A stretch of DNA of 64,000 nt from Fragilariopsis cylindrus CCMP1102 (GCA_900095095.1 FMBT01000369.1:124001-188000), one strand, 5' to 3'; numbered from the stretch's first letter, positions 8,962-20,639 are shown. Notes: generated by a model not told the origin, from the sequence alone. Translations and numbers: made by a program.

Positions 8962-9762
8962 GTGCTGCGATCCCGTAGTAGCGTTCGAGATATCATAAAA
9001 CACGACGAACATCTCCTTGTCGTCGATGCTAGCTCACAAGTTTGTTACGCAGGAGTAAATCGAGAGCTTTGTTTTCACATCATCGCGCCAGCCTTATTCG
9101 ATTTAAAACCAATCATGGACCGGATAATGATCGTTCCGCTGCTTTGGTGTACACTCGAGACCATGCTATTCCCATTATTTGCTTTATGGATTCGTATTGC
9201 ATGGTTGAAAGCTCCGATTGGATTCATCGTCATCGAGAACATCAATTACATTTCCCTGGCATTGCCGTGGGAAGAACCTGGGCGTTACAAAAGAAGTCCT
9301 ACCGTGGCATTATTCCAAGGTATCATGATAAGCTTGGAAATTGAATGGTCGACAACTTTACAAACGGACGATCCTTAATAGATGCTACCGGAGGAAGAAG
9401 GAAACAAAACGATGTTGTACGGACCGACAGGTAACTTACCCCTCGATTCATTCATCTCGATTTCCTCCTTCGCTTACCTTTGATGCCTTCCATTTTCGTT
9501 AAATAGCTTTTGATGATGTCGAACTTTGCGTAAGAGCTCGACTGAAGTATCGAATCCCAACCTACTTTCTGCCTACAGTGTCGTACGTCATAATTTCACC
9601 ACAATACTGTGTGGTCTTCTAGAAGCAATTTTGTTGCTACGGAAAAGGGGCAAATACAATGATCCAAATCGTACCCGAAATACCAGGAATGGCTTACAAA
9701 TTCCGTGCCGATATCGAATGATGAGGATTCGAATTGTTTTCACATTGACTAGTTATATATAA
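8962..9762 (+). pseudogene. Decayed protein-coding region, family not recognised
   Basis: Overlapping plus-strand frames look protein-like but none is intact. One reads IPIICFMDSYCMVESSDWIH then HFPGIAVGRTWALQKKSYRG. Further on, another frame reads AFDDVELCVRARLKYRIPTY then IVPEIPGMAYKFRADIE. The switching of frames with preserved amino-acid-like composition suggests a gene broken by several changes rather than chance ORFs. I cannot name the family. The flanking DNA to 10529 holds no other gene apart from a short repeat near 10.1 kb. Confidence 0.4.
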
Positions 9763-10059
9763 GCATATTATAAGCTATGCGTCACATTTATATCTCACAT
9801 TTAATGCAAAAAAATTACTGTACTTGATATACAGTCTTGGTATCGTCATCTTTTCTTGATTAAGGTAAGATCGAAAATAAGGTAAGTTGAAATCAACCTG
9901 GCAACTTGGGTCAATAAGGTAGAAATGGTGCGCTTTGATTAGTCTACAAAGAAAGTGCCTACTGTATGATGAAACACCTATAATTCGTCTCCTGAGAGTT
10001 GGATGACGGACAAAAATATGAGCTTCTCTGCTCACGCCCGAGTCGAGCGTACAGTAATT

Positions 10060-10166
10060 ATTTGACTGACAGCCATGCATGCAGCCAAAGCAATAATAGC
10101 AAACGTAAGGATGTGAACAAGGGGGGGGGGTCATTAAAAAGAGGGGTGAAACGTAGTCTCATAACA
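10060..10166. mobile_element. Short dispersed repeat shared with 34.0 kb
   Basis: The segment with GCATGCAGCC, then AAGGATGTGAACAAGGGGG, then GTCATTAAAAAGAGGGGTGA and AACGTA matches 34020-34120 closely. At 34 kb the same sequence abuts a fragment of the RNase H-bearing retroelement, so this copy is probably another fragment of the same or an associated element. Confidence 0.6.
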
Positions 10167-10529
10167 TAAATCTGAAGAAAATAATATTAACCCTTACTGT
10201 AGGGCTGATTATGTTGGGAATGCATGTACAGTATGAAGATTTTTGATTTAAAACTGCTGTATATTTTTGCGGCAAGTGTGAAAACTAAATCTCGTGACTT
10301 AAATATTTCATACGGGTACATTCGTGTTTTCGGAGCCTGTACGGAATACAGCATAAATCGACGGAACAAAGGAAGACACAAACAAATTCTAATAATGGAA
10401 ATGGTTTGACTAATTTTAATTTAATTTCTAATGAATGTATGGTATGGTATGGTATGGTTTGTCATAACGTATGATATGAATATGAATATAAACATATGCG
10501 TATGCTTTTTGTCTGCATATCTTCCTATA

Positions 10530-13156
10530 TTATCCACCTTCACCAAAAATATATCTCATTTTTGTTGATGGGTCCAAAAAACCACGTGAACCGATAATAC
10601 AACAGGAACATTCACATATATTACCATTATTATCACGAAGTGCAGTAGTAGGGATATTATTGTTGCTACTATTACTATTAGTAGCAACTGCAACTGCAAC
10701 TGAGGATGATAATGATCGAGTAGTACGACGAGCCCTACTGATAAGGTCATTAATACTGTTCGTATTGCTGCTGCTGCTGATGCTGCTACTACTACCGCCT
10801 GTAGTGGTATTATTATTATTCAGCACACCGCGGACGTCGGTACCGATTCCAATATCACCAACCCTATTACCATTCTCGACTTCATCGTCAGGTATTGATG
10901 ATGTATTAGAATTAGTTGTCATGATAAGTTGAACATCATCATCATCATCATTATTATCGAGATCGATTGTATCACTGTTATCATTGTCTACTAAAGAAGG
11001 ACGAGGAGGTGGAGGCGTAGTAATACTGATCCGACCACCATTACTAACAACATTACCAACAACTCCTTGTTGTTGTTGTTGTTGACCACCGCCTTGAACA
11101 CCAACAACACGTTGTTGAAATGAACGTTGTCCTTTCCATCGTACAAGTTCTAAATTTTCCCATTCGAATCGTCTATAATATTCTGGATCAATATTCGACT
11201 GCAATTCCACCATTGCTAATTCTAAAAACTTATTACTATCATTATGATCAGCATTATCATTACCATTATTACCACCAATGTTGTATTGATATTTCTCGGA
11301 TTGTTCTAAAACAATTCTTTGATATTCAATTGGATCATATACTTCACGATGATTTGGATGGACTAATAATTGTTGTATACAAAAGAATAATTCTGGTAAA
11401 CTAATACTTGGATCCCAACTTTTTTGTGCACATAATATATATTATGCAAGACAATGTATATGCAAAACGTATCGAGAATAGAATAGAATCGATATGCAAA
11501 TGATCGTTATTTGGATTTGGTATCAAGAATTGAAAAAGCGTATCAATAACAAAGCGACGATTCGTTTCGTAACGTTTCGAAGAAGAAAAAAAGACAAGAG
11601 ACGTGGCGAGTATTGGTACATCATATTATATTTGATAAACCAAAAAATTACGGGTCAATCGATCGATCGATCGATCGATCGATCGGTTTGAGTTAAGTTG
11701 AGTTGTATGCAAAGAAGTGATATGAAGTAGAAGGATTTTTTTTATCAACGGTGGTAAAGCAGCATGTGATAGTGTATTTATCGAATAGAAGTGCGTGGCG
11801 GTGTTATAGATGAGTACAGTGCAGTATTGTTGATGAGAGATAGAACGAAAAGGGCTAAGTGAGTCTCATATCATATCATATCATATCATATCAAATCAAA
11901 GTCAAAATGAAAGATTACAACGGCGATTCAATACAATTCAATATCGAGGCAGTTAGTTCGATTGGACGATCGATACTAAGTTCAATTAAATTAAAAACTT
12001 ACGATCCTATGACACCACTAAGTCCAAATTCATTATGTTCTGCTAATAATGTATTAACATGTACACAACCATCCTCATCTATATTTGGATGGAAGAATGT
12101 TGTTGGGAACTGACATGTTGGTGGTACCTTTTTTCTTCCATTATTTGAGAATGTAATTAATAATGGATACAAGCCACCATACCAATCACTACCCGATGGA
12201 CCTGGTATACCAACAATTAAATGATATATATTGTTATTACTCGGTGCTCCTGTTAAATATTTCATTGGACGATAGACCACAAAGTCTTCAAAATATTTAT
12301 ATCTACCATAGGGTTGTTTTTCAATAATCCAATCACGGAAAAAATTAGATAACCAAGTATCTAAATTATCTGATACATTATTTTCTAAATTATCTGATAC
12401 TAATAATCTTGCTTTTAATGTATCAATTTCATGATCTTTTTGTTCTAATTGAATTTGTATTTGTGTCTGAACCATTTCCTTTAATTTCGTTTCCATTATT
12501 ACTGTGGTATGATATTCAACATTCTCATTATTATGTTGTGTATGCTCGTGTCGATAACCTTCCCAGGTACACCCTGATACAGAACATGGTATGATTTGTA
12601 ATGGACAATTCCCTTTTTCCACATGAGATCTAAAATTGGATAATTTACCTGTCCATGCACAACAAGTATTAGTTGTTGTAGTATTCTCGCTATTATTATC
12701 ATCGCTCGATGATTGTTGTTGTTGTTGTTTGATAGTACTAATATCATTATTCATACAACGGATAGTCATACTATTAATAAAGGATGTTAAGGCACGATTT
12801 GGTGGTATACCACCACCACCACCACCACTACCTACATTTTTCAGCATCTGTGTTCGACAAACAGGACAATTTTCATGTCCAGTATCTAATAATTCAGTGA
12901 CACAATCTTTACAAAAGGAATGTCCACACGGATCTAAGATCATGGGTGTATGATAAACAGTATGACAAATCACACACAATAAACTATCATCGATCATCAA
13001 AATACTACTACTGCTACTACTATCACTAATACCATTGTTATTGTTGTTGGTACTAGTATTAGTACTAGTAGTACCAATAATAAAATATTCTGGATCGTAT
13101 CCCATAATATAATTTTTAGTAGTATTTTTTTTACTTGGCGCTCTTATGCTGGGCAC
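10530..13156 (-). CDS. RING finger / TRAF-type zinc finger / ubiquitin-conjugating (E2) fusion protein
   Basis: Two exons: 12003-13156, then 10530-11418, joined across a 584-base GT-AG intron (donor TC|GTAAGT, acceptor AAAAAG|TT), giving 680 residues. Met18 (MGYDPEYF) is an alternative start. A C3HC4 RING lies at residues 61-100 (CVIC, CGHSFCKDC, CPVC). A TRAF/SIAH-like zinc finger region follows at about 131-208 (C.W.G, H...C, C...GCTWEGYRHEH), then a coiled coil (217-253), then a UBC fold from about 270 to 430. UBC landmarks are VGIPGPSGSDWYGGLYPLLI, FPTTFFHPNIDEDG and, after the intron, WDPSISLPELFFCIQQLL and HPN. The catalytic motif reads HPNIDEDGCVHV: His366 occupies the usual Cys position and a Cys lies two residues earlier. 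The C-terminal ~200 residues are Asn/Ser-rich with a Cys cluster (CECSCC). It likely acts in ubiquitin transfer, combining E3-type and E2-type modules. Whether the E2 part is active is uncertain. Confidence 0.85.
11657..11686. repeat. ATCG tetranucleotide tract inside the intron of the RING-E2 gene
   Basis: About seven copies of the self-complementary tetramer ATCG. It falls in the 11419-12002 intron, as do four or more CATAT repeats near 11873-11893. Confidence 0.85.
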
Positions 13157-13539
13157 GAGTCGAGTCGAGTCGAGATACTATGGCGTTACTGTACTCGGTG
13201 TAATCCTTTTCGTCTTCCTTCTCTATCCTACCGTATTGTATCGACAAGAAGTGAAGTGAGTAACGAGGTCGAGGGTTGAGGGTCGGAGTGCTAGGTTCAA
13301 GAAGTTCTTCTTGGCTGTTTTGCTTTTTTTTTGGTACTGTAACGTACGGTATAACGACGCATGCAAGCACGCGAAGACCATAATTTTTTTTAAATGTGAG
13401 GCGAACTAGCGTTAACGTTACCGTTGCAGACAATACAGCCTTTTAAATTTCGAAATTTAAATTTTTGATCGAATGAGTCGATTTGAAACACTAGTGATCC
13501 ACCGTACTGTAGTACGGGTTACAATTAATTATTTGATGA

Positions 13540-14455
13540 CGAAGAATTAATCGAACAAAATGAATCCTCAATCAAATCAGCATAATAACAATGAAGAATA
13601 TGATGATGATTGCCATAAGATGACAGAAAATGATACATAGAACTATGTACAGATGGGGACAGTAACAATGCTACCGGAAGATGCAGCACCAACAGATCTA
13701 ATGGATACAGAAGATGGGTGGAGAATTTCAACACACCCACCAATGCATGTGAAAAACAAAGAAGAAAACAGAGGGCAAGATGTTTATGGATTTTCTAATG
13801 AGGCAGGATGAACATGTATTACAATACTACACACAAGCGGAATTCCACGTTGTATAGTACAAAATACAGGAACTATTCAAATCAACAAACAAAGTAAAAA
13901 TCGCTACAGATGGGGGAGCAATACCACTCAAAGGATTGCTGGGATTTGTACTATCTGATGAAGATGGAACAATACTGCTAACATGCTATGGACAACCATT
14001 TGGAAACGATCCACTATCTTTTAGATAAGTAATATATGCTCTACTCGCAGCATTGAGATTTGCAACGTTGATAACAGAATACTATGATTATATACTGCAA
14101 TGCAGGGAGCTAGCAAGAAGCAAGATACAGGTAGGTCTACACTGACAGTCTTAGCATGATAAAGAAATTGTTGAAAACACTACTGGACTCAGAATGGGAT
14201 ATCTTATCAGCAGCGCTACATAGGGCATTGAAGTACTTCAGAACTCCTCCAACAATTAGCTGGGTGAAAAGTCATCAGGATGAGATGGTGTATGATATAA
14301 GAAAGCAATGCCATTGGATGCATAATATCTTAACTCAGAAGCAGATGAACTGGCAACAATAGGACTAAAGAGACTACAAGAAAAACCTATAGTACCAATG
14401 GATCACAACACAAGTATACAATTTCACATAGAAGGATTGTTTTAAATCAGTATTA
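13540..14455 (+). mobile_element. Fossil fragment of an RNase H-bearing retroelement
   Basis: Translated pieces match the RNase H frame at 62.5-63.9 kb in order: EDAAPTDLMDTEDGWRIS, then the DGGA...KG region, then SEWDILSA, ISWVKSHQDE and the start of the ADEL region. It is the same family in the opposite orientation, clearly broken in several places and diverged, so an old copy. The gap between it and the RING-E2 gene (13157-13540) shows no gene. Confidence 0.8.
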
Positions 14456-14615
14456 CATCTAATTAAGATTATTCTTTCTAATATTACACGGTATTTAATT
14501 ATGCATTCTATAGTATTAGTTTTCTCCATCATTCCATTTCGTTCTATCTTATAGTATCATATCAAAACATCAATACAGTTCTGTAGTATTACATCATGGC
14601 ATGTCATTGTTTTAA

Positions 14616-15323
14616 TCACGCTGCACTAGCGCTAACACAACTTGCTGGTAGATGATTTGCCAATGCTAAGTTAAAGGTAATGATACAATACATAGTTGAA
14701 TAATCTATGGTATGACCTTCCAAGATTGTTTTTGGTGTAATACGGATTGGATGTTTATAAATATATCCATGTAACGAACTACATGAACTACGCTTATGGT
14801 GTAGTTGTTGTTGATCAATAAGGTTCGTCGTTGGTGTTGATGATGACATTGTTGATACTCTTCGTTTCTTGTTGGTCCTGCTACTATTATCACTGGTGTT
14901 CAATGACGATAGTGATGAGTTATTTGCGTAGTGTGCGTCCGAAATTGCAGGACTAGTTGTTTCAGAGTAAATGATACACCCGTCCTTTGAACATTGATGG
15001 TATTGACAATAATCATCACAATCCTTATCACTCAACAATAGGAATGCGGCGTCATCTTCTTCTACTACTTCTTTTCCTTCACTATTATTATTATTATTAT
15101 TATCGTTTGTGCGATGGTGCAATTGTAGTTTTGATAACTTTAAAAGTTGAAGTGCTTTTTCAAGTGAAATTATAGCTCGGTCAAAACGTCCAATTTCAAT
15201 ACAAAGTGCCGCACTATTATTCAATCTTTGTGTATACAAATGAAGCTCGGAAATGACAACAGCAGAACTCGACATGATGATTGGGCTGGAATTATAGTAC
15301 GAAAGGTGTTGAAATATATGCAA
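14616..15323 (-). pseudogene. Truncated TPR-type protein of a diatom family
   Basis: The 235-residue frame starts at 15323, but Met17 (MSSSAVVISELHLY) looks the better start. It shows one TPR-like helix pair (LNNSAALCIEIGRFDRAIIS, LEKALQLLKLSK), a low-complexity Asn/Ser region, then DGCIIYSE, then HPIRITPK and CIITFNLALANHLPA. In the diatom proteins I recall with this layout, NLALAHHL is followed by further TPR helices. Here the frame stops about 12 residues later. The gene may be cut short (the retroelement fossil starts 160 bases downstream) or may continue past an intron I cannot find. Probable role: helical-repeat scaffold. Truncation is inference. Confidence 0.5.
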
Positions 15324-16339
15324 TGTTAGCTTGTTGTGAGACCCTTGAAAAGAATTTTTACAAAATTAAAGCAAAAAAATGGGGAGAAACCGATGGAAAA
15401 GACTATAATTTCGAAAGCCTTCTGTGGCATTGATATGTGTAGCAGAAGCCAATACACAGAAGATGAATAGATTTATGACATCGTACTTTAATCAGAAGCG
15501 TCATGGAAGTTGAATTCTTCTTTCATTGAAAACTTTTTGTCGATCTATTTTATCATTTAAATAAATGTAACGAGCGTAACTGTTACTTAAAGTACAATTC
15601 TACCTTTTGCGATCTTGTGCTTGTAAGTCTTTACTCAAAAAATCAACGTATGCTTAAATGTAAAATCAATATTCATGACTGCGTAAAAGCAGAAGGTGAG
15701 CAACACGTAGTTGTAGTAGCTCATCGTAAACTTCAAGAAGGATTTTCTTGGACCATAAGGAAAAATCATGGTATGTTTAAATCTTGAAAAAAGACATCAA
15801 ATCAATCATCCTTAATTAATTAAAATAATGTTAAACTTCGAAAGAAGATTGTAGGCGAACAGTCCGTCAAGTTCGTCCGTCTAATACGGTAATTTGGATA
15901 TGCTTAGATCGTTTGATTTTGAAAAAAACGGTAATGAATTCGATGCCTAATTACATAATAACCGAACACAAAGAAGTTGATAGTGAATACTAAAGAAAAG
16001 ATCTCACGTACATGGAACTCTTTGTTTCCCTAATTGAAACAACGAGTGAGATATTTCAAATTAGACAGCCCTTTTTACTATGGGCACAACTAGTCGAATA
16101 TTTATGGAAAATGCTATTAGTGAATGACTGACTAAGGACTAACCATATGAGTAGATATTATTCACACACTAATAAGCAACTTCTAATGAACTCAATTTTA
16201 TGTACATACATCATAGTTAGGAAGTCTTCAGTCTAGTAGTAGAGCTGAGGCAGCTAGATGCATTTACAGGATATGAGAATATTATCTTCCATCAGTTGAA
16301 AGATATTGATATAGTAAAATTCTACACAAGGTTGTGTTA
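15324..16339. other. Intergenic DNA, no gene seen
   Basis: AT-rich sequence with stops in all frames and no repeat I can define. It ends at the TTAA that bounds the piggyBac element. Confidence 0.5.
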
Positions 16340-16343
16340 TTAA

Positions 16344-16358
16344 CAGGATTCCTGTTAT
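16344..16358. repeat. Left terminal inverted repeat of piggyBac element
   Basis: CAGGATTCCTGTTAT directly after TTAA; the exact reverse complement of the right end. The word AACAGGATTCCTGTT is itself almost palindromic. Confidence 0.93.
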
Positions 16359-16502
16359 AAGGATTTTTTCGTCTTTTTATTAAAAAAATTGCTAGTTAAA
16401 ACACGTGTTATTTTTCCAAAAAAAATAATTTAACTTAGAGAATATTGCTAATTTTCACTGGTTGATTGCTAGATAAAGACAAAATCATTCGCCATGTTAG
16501 TT

Positions 16503-16574
16503 AGCACTAGATCGACTCGAACCAGTGACCTCAGTTAATAATATTATCTTTTCAACCAGTTCAACCAAGAATTG
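16503..16574 (-). other. tRNA-like relic with A-box and B-box
   Basis: On the minus strand TGGTTGAACTGGTTGA fits the Pol III A-box and GGTTCGAGTC fits the B-box, at exactly the spacing of a tRNA (positions 8 and 52). The acceptor, anticodon and T stems do not pair well and position 33 is not T, so it is not a working tRNA gene. It may be a decayed tRNA or a tRNA-derived SINE head inside the transposon end. Confidence 0.3.
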
Positions 16575-16816
16575 TGGAAGATTTTATTACGCTGAAGATA
16601 GTAGAGCGGATTGAGTATATAAACCATAAAGCGCGCTAAATTAACACGCGCTAAATACAGTGATTTTCGATCGAAAATCAAGATTGTTAATGGGAAATAC
16701 GAGTATCGACACACATGCTAACAGTATGTGTGTGTATACTCAACTAAAGTAAAAAAGAAGATAACGGACATGATTTCCATTAAACAGAGGTTATATATTA
16801 CCTGGTTAAGTATCTA

Positions 16817-19278
16817 CTACTCTGTTAGCTCGGATATAATACTACTTTCAGCAGTACTCACTGGTGATGGTGCTGTATATAATTTCTTTTCCACATGATA
16901 TGCTGTGTGACAATCAACTACTACCAAATTTCCACCCACACTCTTGGTAGAGTTACATAGGAAAAAATCGGCACCCTTCTCCAGACTACAGTCTTCACAT
17001 GCATACTTTGACATGTAGGCTCTTTTTCTCTTTGCTCCAGTATTCTTACCAGGACACTTGTGGTACTTGCAATAAGATGTAGCCCTATTCTTCTTAACAA
17101 CCACTGGTACAGATATATGATTCCTTCCAGGCTGGCGTTCCTTTTGTAGTTTAGAAGCAGCTTTACGATAACGAAGAGCTCTAGCACCAAGATCAGACAC
17201 TGGTGTTTGAGGAGTTGCAGTGTGTACTGTAGTAGGGGAGGTAAAATGTTGTCTAAATGCATCAGATCGAAGTTTTCTTCCATCCAAAGAAGATGAGGTA
17301 GTAGTAATATCCTTTGTAGCACTTGGTGCATCTCCAAAGCCTCTAGTCCGAATTTCGGATCCTTGTTGCAGTAGTGAATGAGTCAAATTGTTGATACATG
17401 ATCTCATTATCATTGGGGTCCTATCAGGATGGTACTTGGTGTAAAGGTACTTGTAGATGTTGTAGGCATTGTTAAGATTCATATTGAAAAACCTAGATGC
17501 TAACTTGGGCGACCAACCATGCAGATGTGATTCAGTAGAGAGATCATACTTGGCTTCAGCACCATTGCCTTTATCAATCAAATGATATGTTTGACAATAC
17601 ACCCATTGTTGCTCAGGGCAATCAACATCAGTGAAGTCCTTGTTCCTTCTGAATGTTACTGGATCCCTCAGCTTTCTCTGAATTCCTCCTCTTAGAAGAT
17701 TAGGACCATGAAAGTTAGAAAGCGTCTTGACATAGTTGTTATCAGCCCAAATAGCATAGGTAATGGGCTTGTCCTTGTGTTGATACATAACTGATTGATG
17801 TGTACCAACCTTGATCCCTCTTGCAGCGACAGTTGCCTTACCACGACTACCAGCACCAGTACGATTGGTTTGACAAGTACCCACCATGTTGATCTTCCAT
17901 TCTTCTCTTCCAACTTGACACATGGCATCACTCATGTAAGCAGAATCCATGACAACACAATGACCCTTATGCTTGAATGGATCAAGCATAAGGTCATAGA
18001 GAGAGATCATCTTGTATTTTCCATAATCATTGATCTCTGGAATATCTTCATCGAATTGACCACCATAGACTCTAGCAAACAACTTGAATGTACTGAGAGG
18101 ACCTGTAGTGATACAGACAGTATGAATAGTAGCTCCAGTTCGAATCGGTTTTGGTTCAGGTCCAATTGTCATACAGCTATGATACCAGCCACCAACTCTA
18201 CTTTCATCTGTAGTAATCCACTTGCCAAAGTTGACAATAGCTTGCCATCGCTTGTAAGAAGAAGAAGAAGAAGGAAGGTATGTGTTAGTAATCGATTCGA
18301 AACAACAACAACAACAACAACATATACAGTACATACCTTATTATATCCATCTTCCAATAGACCATGTTTCAATCGATGCTTTGCAGTGCCTGGTGGTGCA
18401 ACAACTTTTGGATCATCATATATGTCATCCCAATCACTACCACACTCTGGATCCCAATCGTCACTGTAGTGCAAGCATGTAGTAAGATCCTCCAAACAAG
18501 CTTTAGTCATTGCCTCTCTAATCGATGGAACAGCATCCATTATCTCTCTTGTTGAAAATATCTGATCAATCGATCGACCTCCATGGATCATTCTACATAA
18601 ACAAGCTCCATAGAATCGAGCCACATGATCTCCAGTTATTACTTTATCTCCTTTGTAATACCTTGGCTTGTAACCATTTTCAAGAACTCGCTTTCTCATA
18701 TAGTTTCTCATCCTAGCAGCCTGGAATTCATATAGAGTTTGATCATTATCATCACCAAACTTAGGACAACACCATTGAAACACCTTCTCAAACCTGATCT
18801 CACCCCTTTCATCCCTTAACGAATCTAACTCTTCATCAGTTATGTTAACAGTGAACTCTTCATCTCCTTCCCATTCAAGCGGCTCGATTGGACGTCCACC
18901 CCTATCATCTCCATCATCTTCAATAACAACCTCATCCCATTCGTCTGGCTCTGTTCTATAATATTTTTTTGTTTCTGTTTCTATTTCATCATCACCATCT
19001 CGAATAGGGTGTTGGGTTAGTTGGAATTCATTGTAGGTGGAGGAATTGAAGTCTGCATACTTATAGATAGCATCATAAGCCATGAGGTAGAGAGCATCAT
19101 CTTCTTTAGTATCTAATAATAAATTCCAGCGTTGACTGATTTCACAATACGAATCAATAACACCATCATGTAGCCTATAGCCTTTGCAACCATCCCACCA
19201 GTAATCAGGGACCTTCATAGACAGTCCTACTAATGATTTGGCCCATTCGACACTGATTGGGCGTCTTTTAGGAGGCAT
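16817..19278 (-). CDS. piggyBac transposase (DDE_Tnp_1_7 family), two exons
   Basis: Exons 18337-19278 and 16817-18250 are joined across an 86-base intron (donor AAG|GTATGT, acceptor TTACAAG|CG), giving 791 residues. The N-terminal ~300 residues are acidic with a WW.GY-type start (DYWWDGCKGYRLHDG). The catalytic core carries the family's three Asp: D329 in WITTDESRVGG, D416 in HCVVMDSAYMSD and D484 in YAIWADNNYVKTLSNFHG. GTCQTNRTG sits at the expected place after the second. The C-terminal end is a Cys/His-rich DNA-binding finger: CKYHKCPG, YACEDCSLEKGADFFLCN, then CHTAYH. The enzyme would cut and paste the element at TTAA sites in the nucleus. All catalytic residues are present and no break is seen. 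Confidence 0.93.
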
Positions 19279-19857
19279 TTTATTGCCATTTTACTCCAAA
19301 TATTTTGATTATATTGGGTGTGGCTTTGTAATAATATGAAAATACGTAAAATGCGTGGTAAAGTTACGAAAACAGCTAGTGACTAAAATATTTTTACCAG
19401 TAGTTAGTTAGTATGAAAATTTGAAATATTTAGTTGAAAAAGAGGATTTGTTAGTAAATTTTACTAGTTATTTTCCCAAAAGTTTACAAGACTGACCATT
19501 TGACTCATATTTTTGATGCGTTGACTCCTTCTTTTTTTTAAAACTTGGTTCATTTTTCAAATTTTGAATCTTGGGTGTGAGTCACATAATAATATTGACC
19601 AAAAAGAGGGTTGCCCGGCACGTTTTTCGACTCTCTATATTTGAACACATGCTCTTCCGAATTTTATTTAGGACTGCAGCTGCCGGAGTAGTAACAGCCA
19701 ATACATAGTGACCGGGAGTTATTTCAACTTAATAAGAAAGCACGTGTCTTTGAACGGAGATGCACTGTGTCTCAATAGGGGGGTCTAAGTCCATTTTTTG
19801 AGGGAAATATGCCCCTACAAAAAATTGACCCCAAAAAGTGGCTCGCGGTGGCGAGCC

Positions 19858-19872
19858 ATAACAGGAATCCTG
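19858..19872. repeat. Right terminal inverted repeat of piggyBac element
   Basis: ATAACAGGAATCCTG followed by TTAA at 19873-19876; the exact complement of the left end. Confidence 0.93.
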
Positions 19873-19876
19873 TTAA

Positions 19877-20639
19877 TTAGATTGATAGCAACATACCATC
19901 GTTTGGAGCTATAGAATTGAAAAAAATGCTACCTGTAGTAGCAAATCACAAACACATTTCAAGAACAAACCAAAAACATGATGGATAAGAGAGTAAGTAA
20001 GAAAGCACACACAAGTTCATTGGAGACAATGCTAATGACACCACCCAAGGAGGGAGGTAGACAATTGCGGAGAGGAAAATGCATCCCTTATATTTTGGAT
20101 TGTGCACTTTACCTTCTGTTAGGAAATGATAAGAACTGAATGGAAAACTATTCCATCAACATGACAATGGGAATTCATTTATGTGACCGTACCTCCATTG
20201 ATATCAATCTTTTTAGTACCAGCTTATCAGATGAATTAAAGATACTTGTACTCTTAATAGGGAAAAAGGGTGATTTGCTGGCATAATTGAGGTTGTGCAG
20301 GGATGGCAGGTAAATCTTGAATCACCAGAAGAGGTGCACGAGAGAGGAAGTTTGTGAATCAAATGAAGGAATTAAAGCTGAAGAACTAGTATGAAAGTGT
20401 CTATCATTATTATATTAATAACCGTCCAGTCAGTTTTTACTTTTTTCGTATCATAGGGTATGCATGACACATTTCTTGATGGTATGGAAATTATTTGTGT
20501 CTTTGTAGAATTGACTCCAAGTTATAGGATAAATAATAGTCGTACCTCCTATCCTATGCCAATGCCAGGCAAATATGAACAATCCATGGATAAAAGTAAA
20601 ATACAATGACCAGGATGGATGCACTGTTAGTTATCTTAT
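19877..20639. other. Intergenic DNA with a dispersed-repeat copy
   Basis: No gene seen. The word GGCAGGTAAATCTTGAATCA then CCAGAAGAGGTGCACGAGAG (from about 20305) has relatives at about 21710 and 25795. Confidence 0.4.

Larger units (their letters stand above)
16340..19876 (-). mobile_element. Complete-looking piggyBac DNA transposon
   Basis: The element is bounded by TTAA at 16340-16343 and TTAA at 19873-19876, the target-site duplication of piggyBac elements. Just inside lie perfect 15-bp inverted ends (CAGGATTCCTGTTAT at 16344-16358 and its complement at 19858-19872). The internal length is 3529 bp. A subterminal GGCTCGC..GCGAGCC hairpin lies at about 19840-19856. The only gene is the two-exon transposase, on the minus strand. 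Uninterrupted exons and perfect ends suggest a recent insertion that could still be mobile. The stretches 16359-16816 and 19279-19857 are non-coding ends. Confidence 0.92.

Noticed and set aside
10530-11213. Independent 227-aa Gln/Asn-rich protein
   Set aside because: The frame is open further upstream to an acceptor at 11418 and supplies the missing C-terminal half of the UBC domain.
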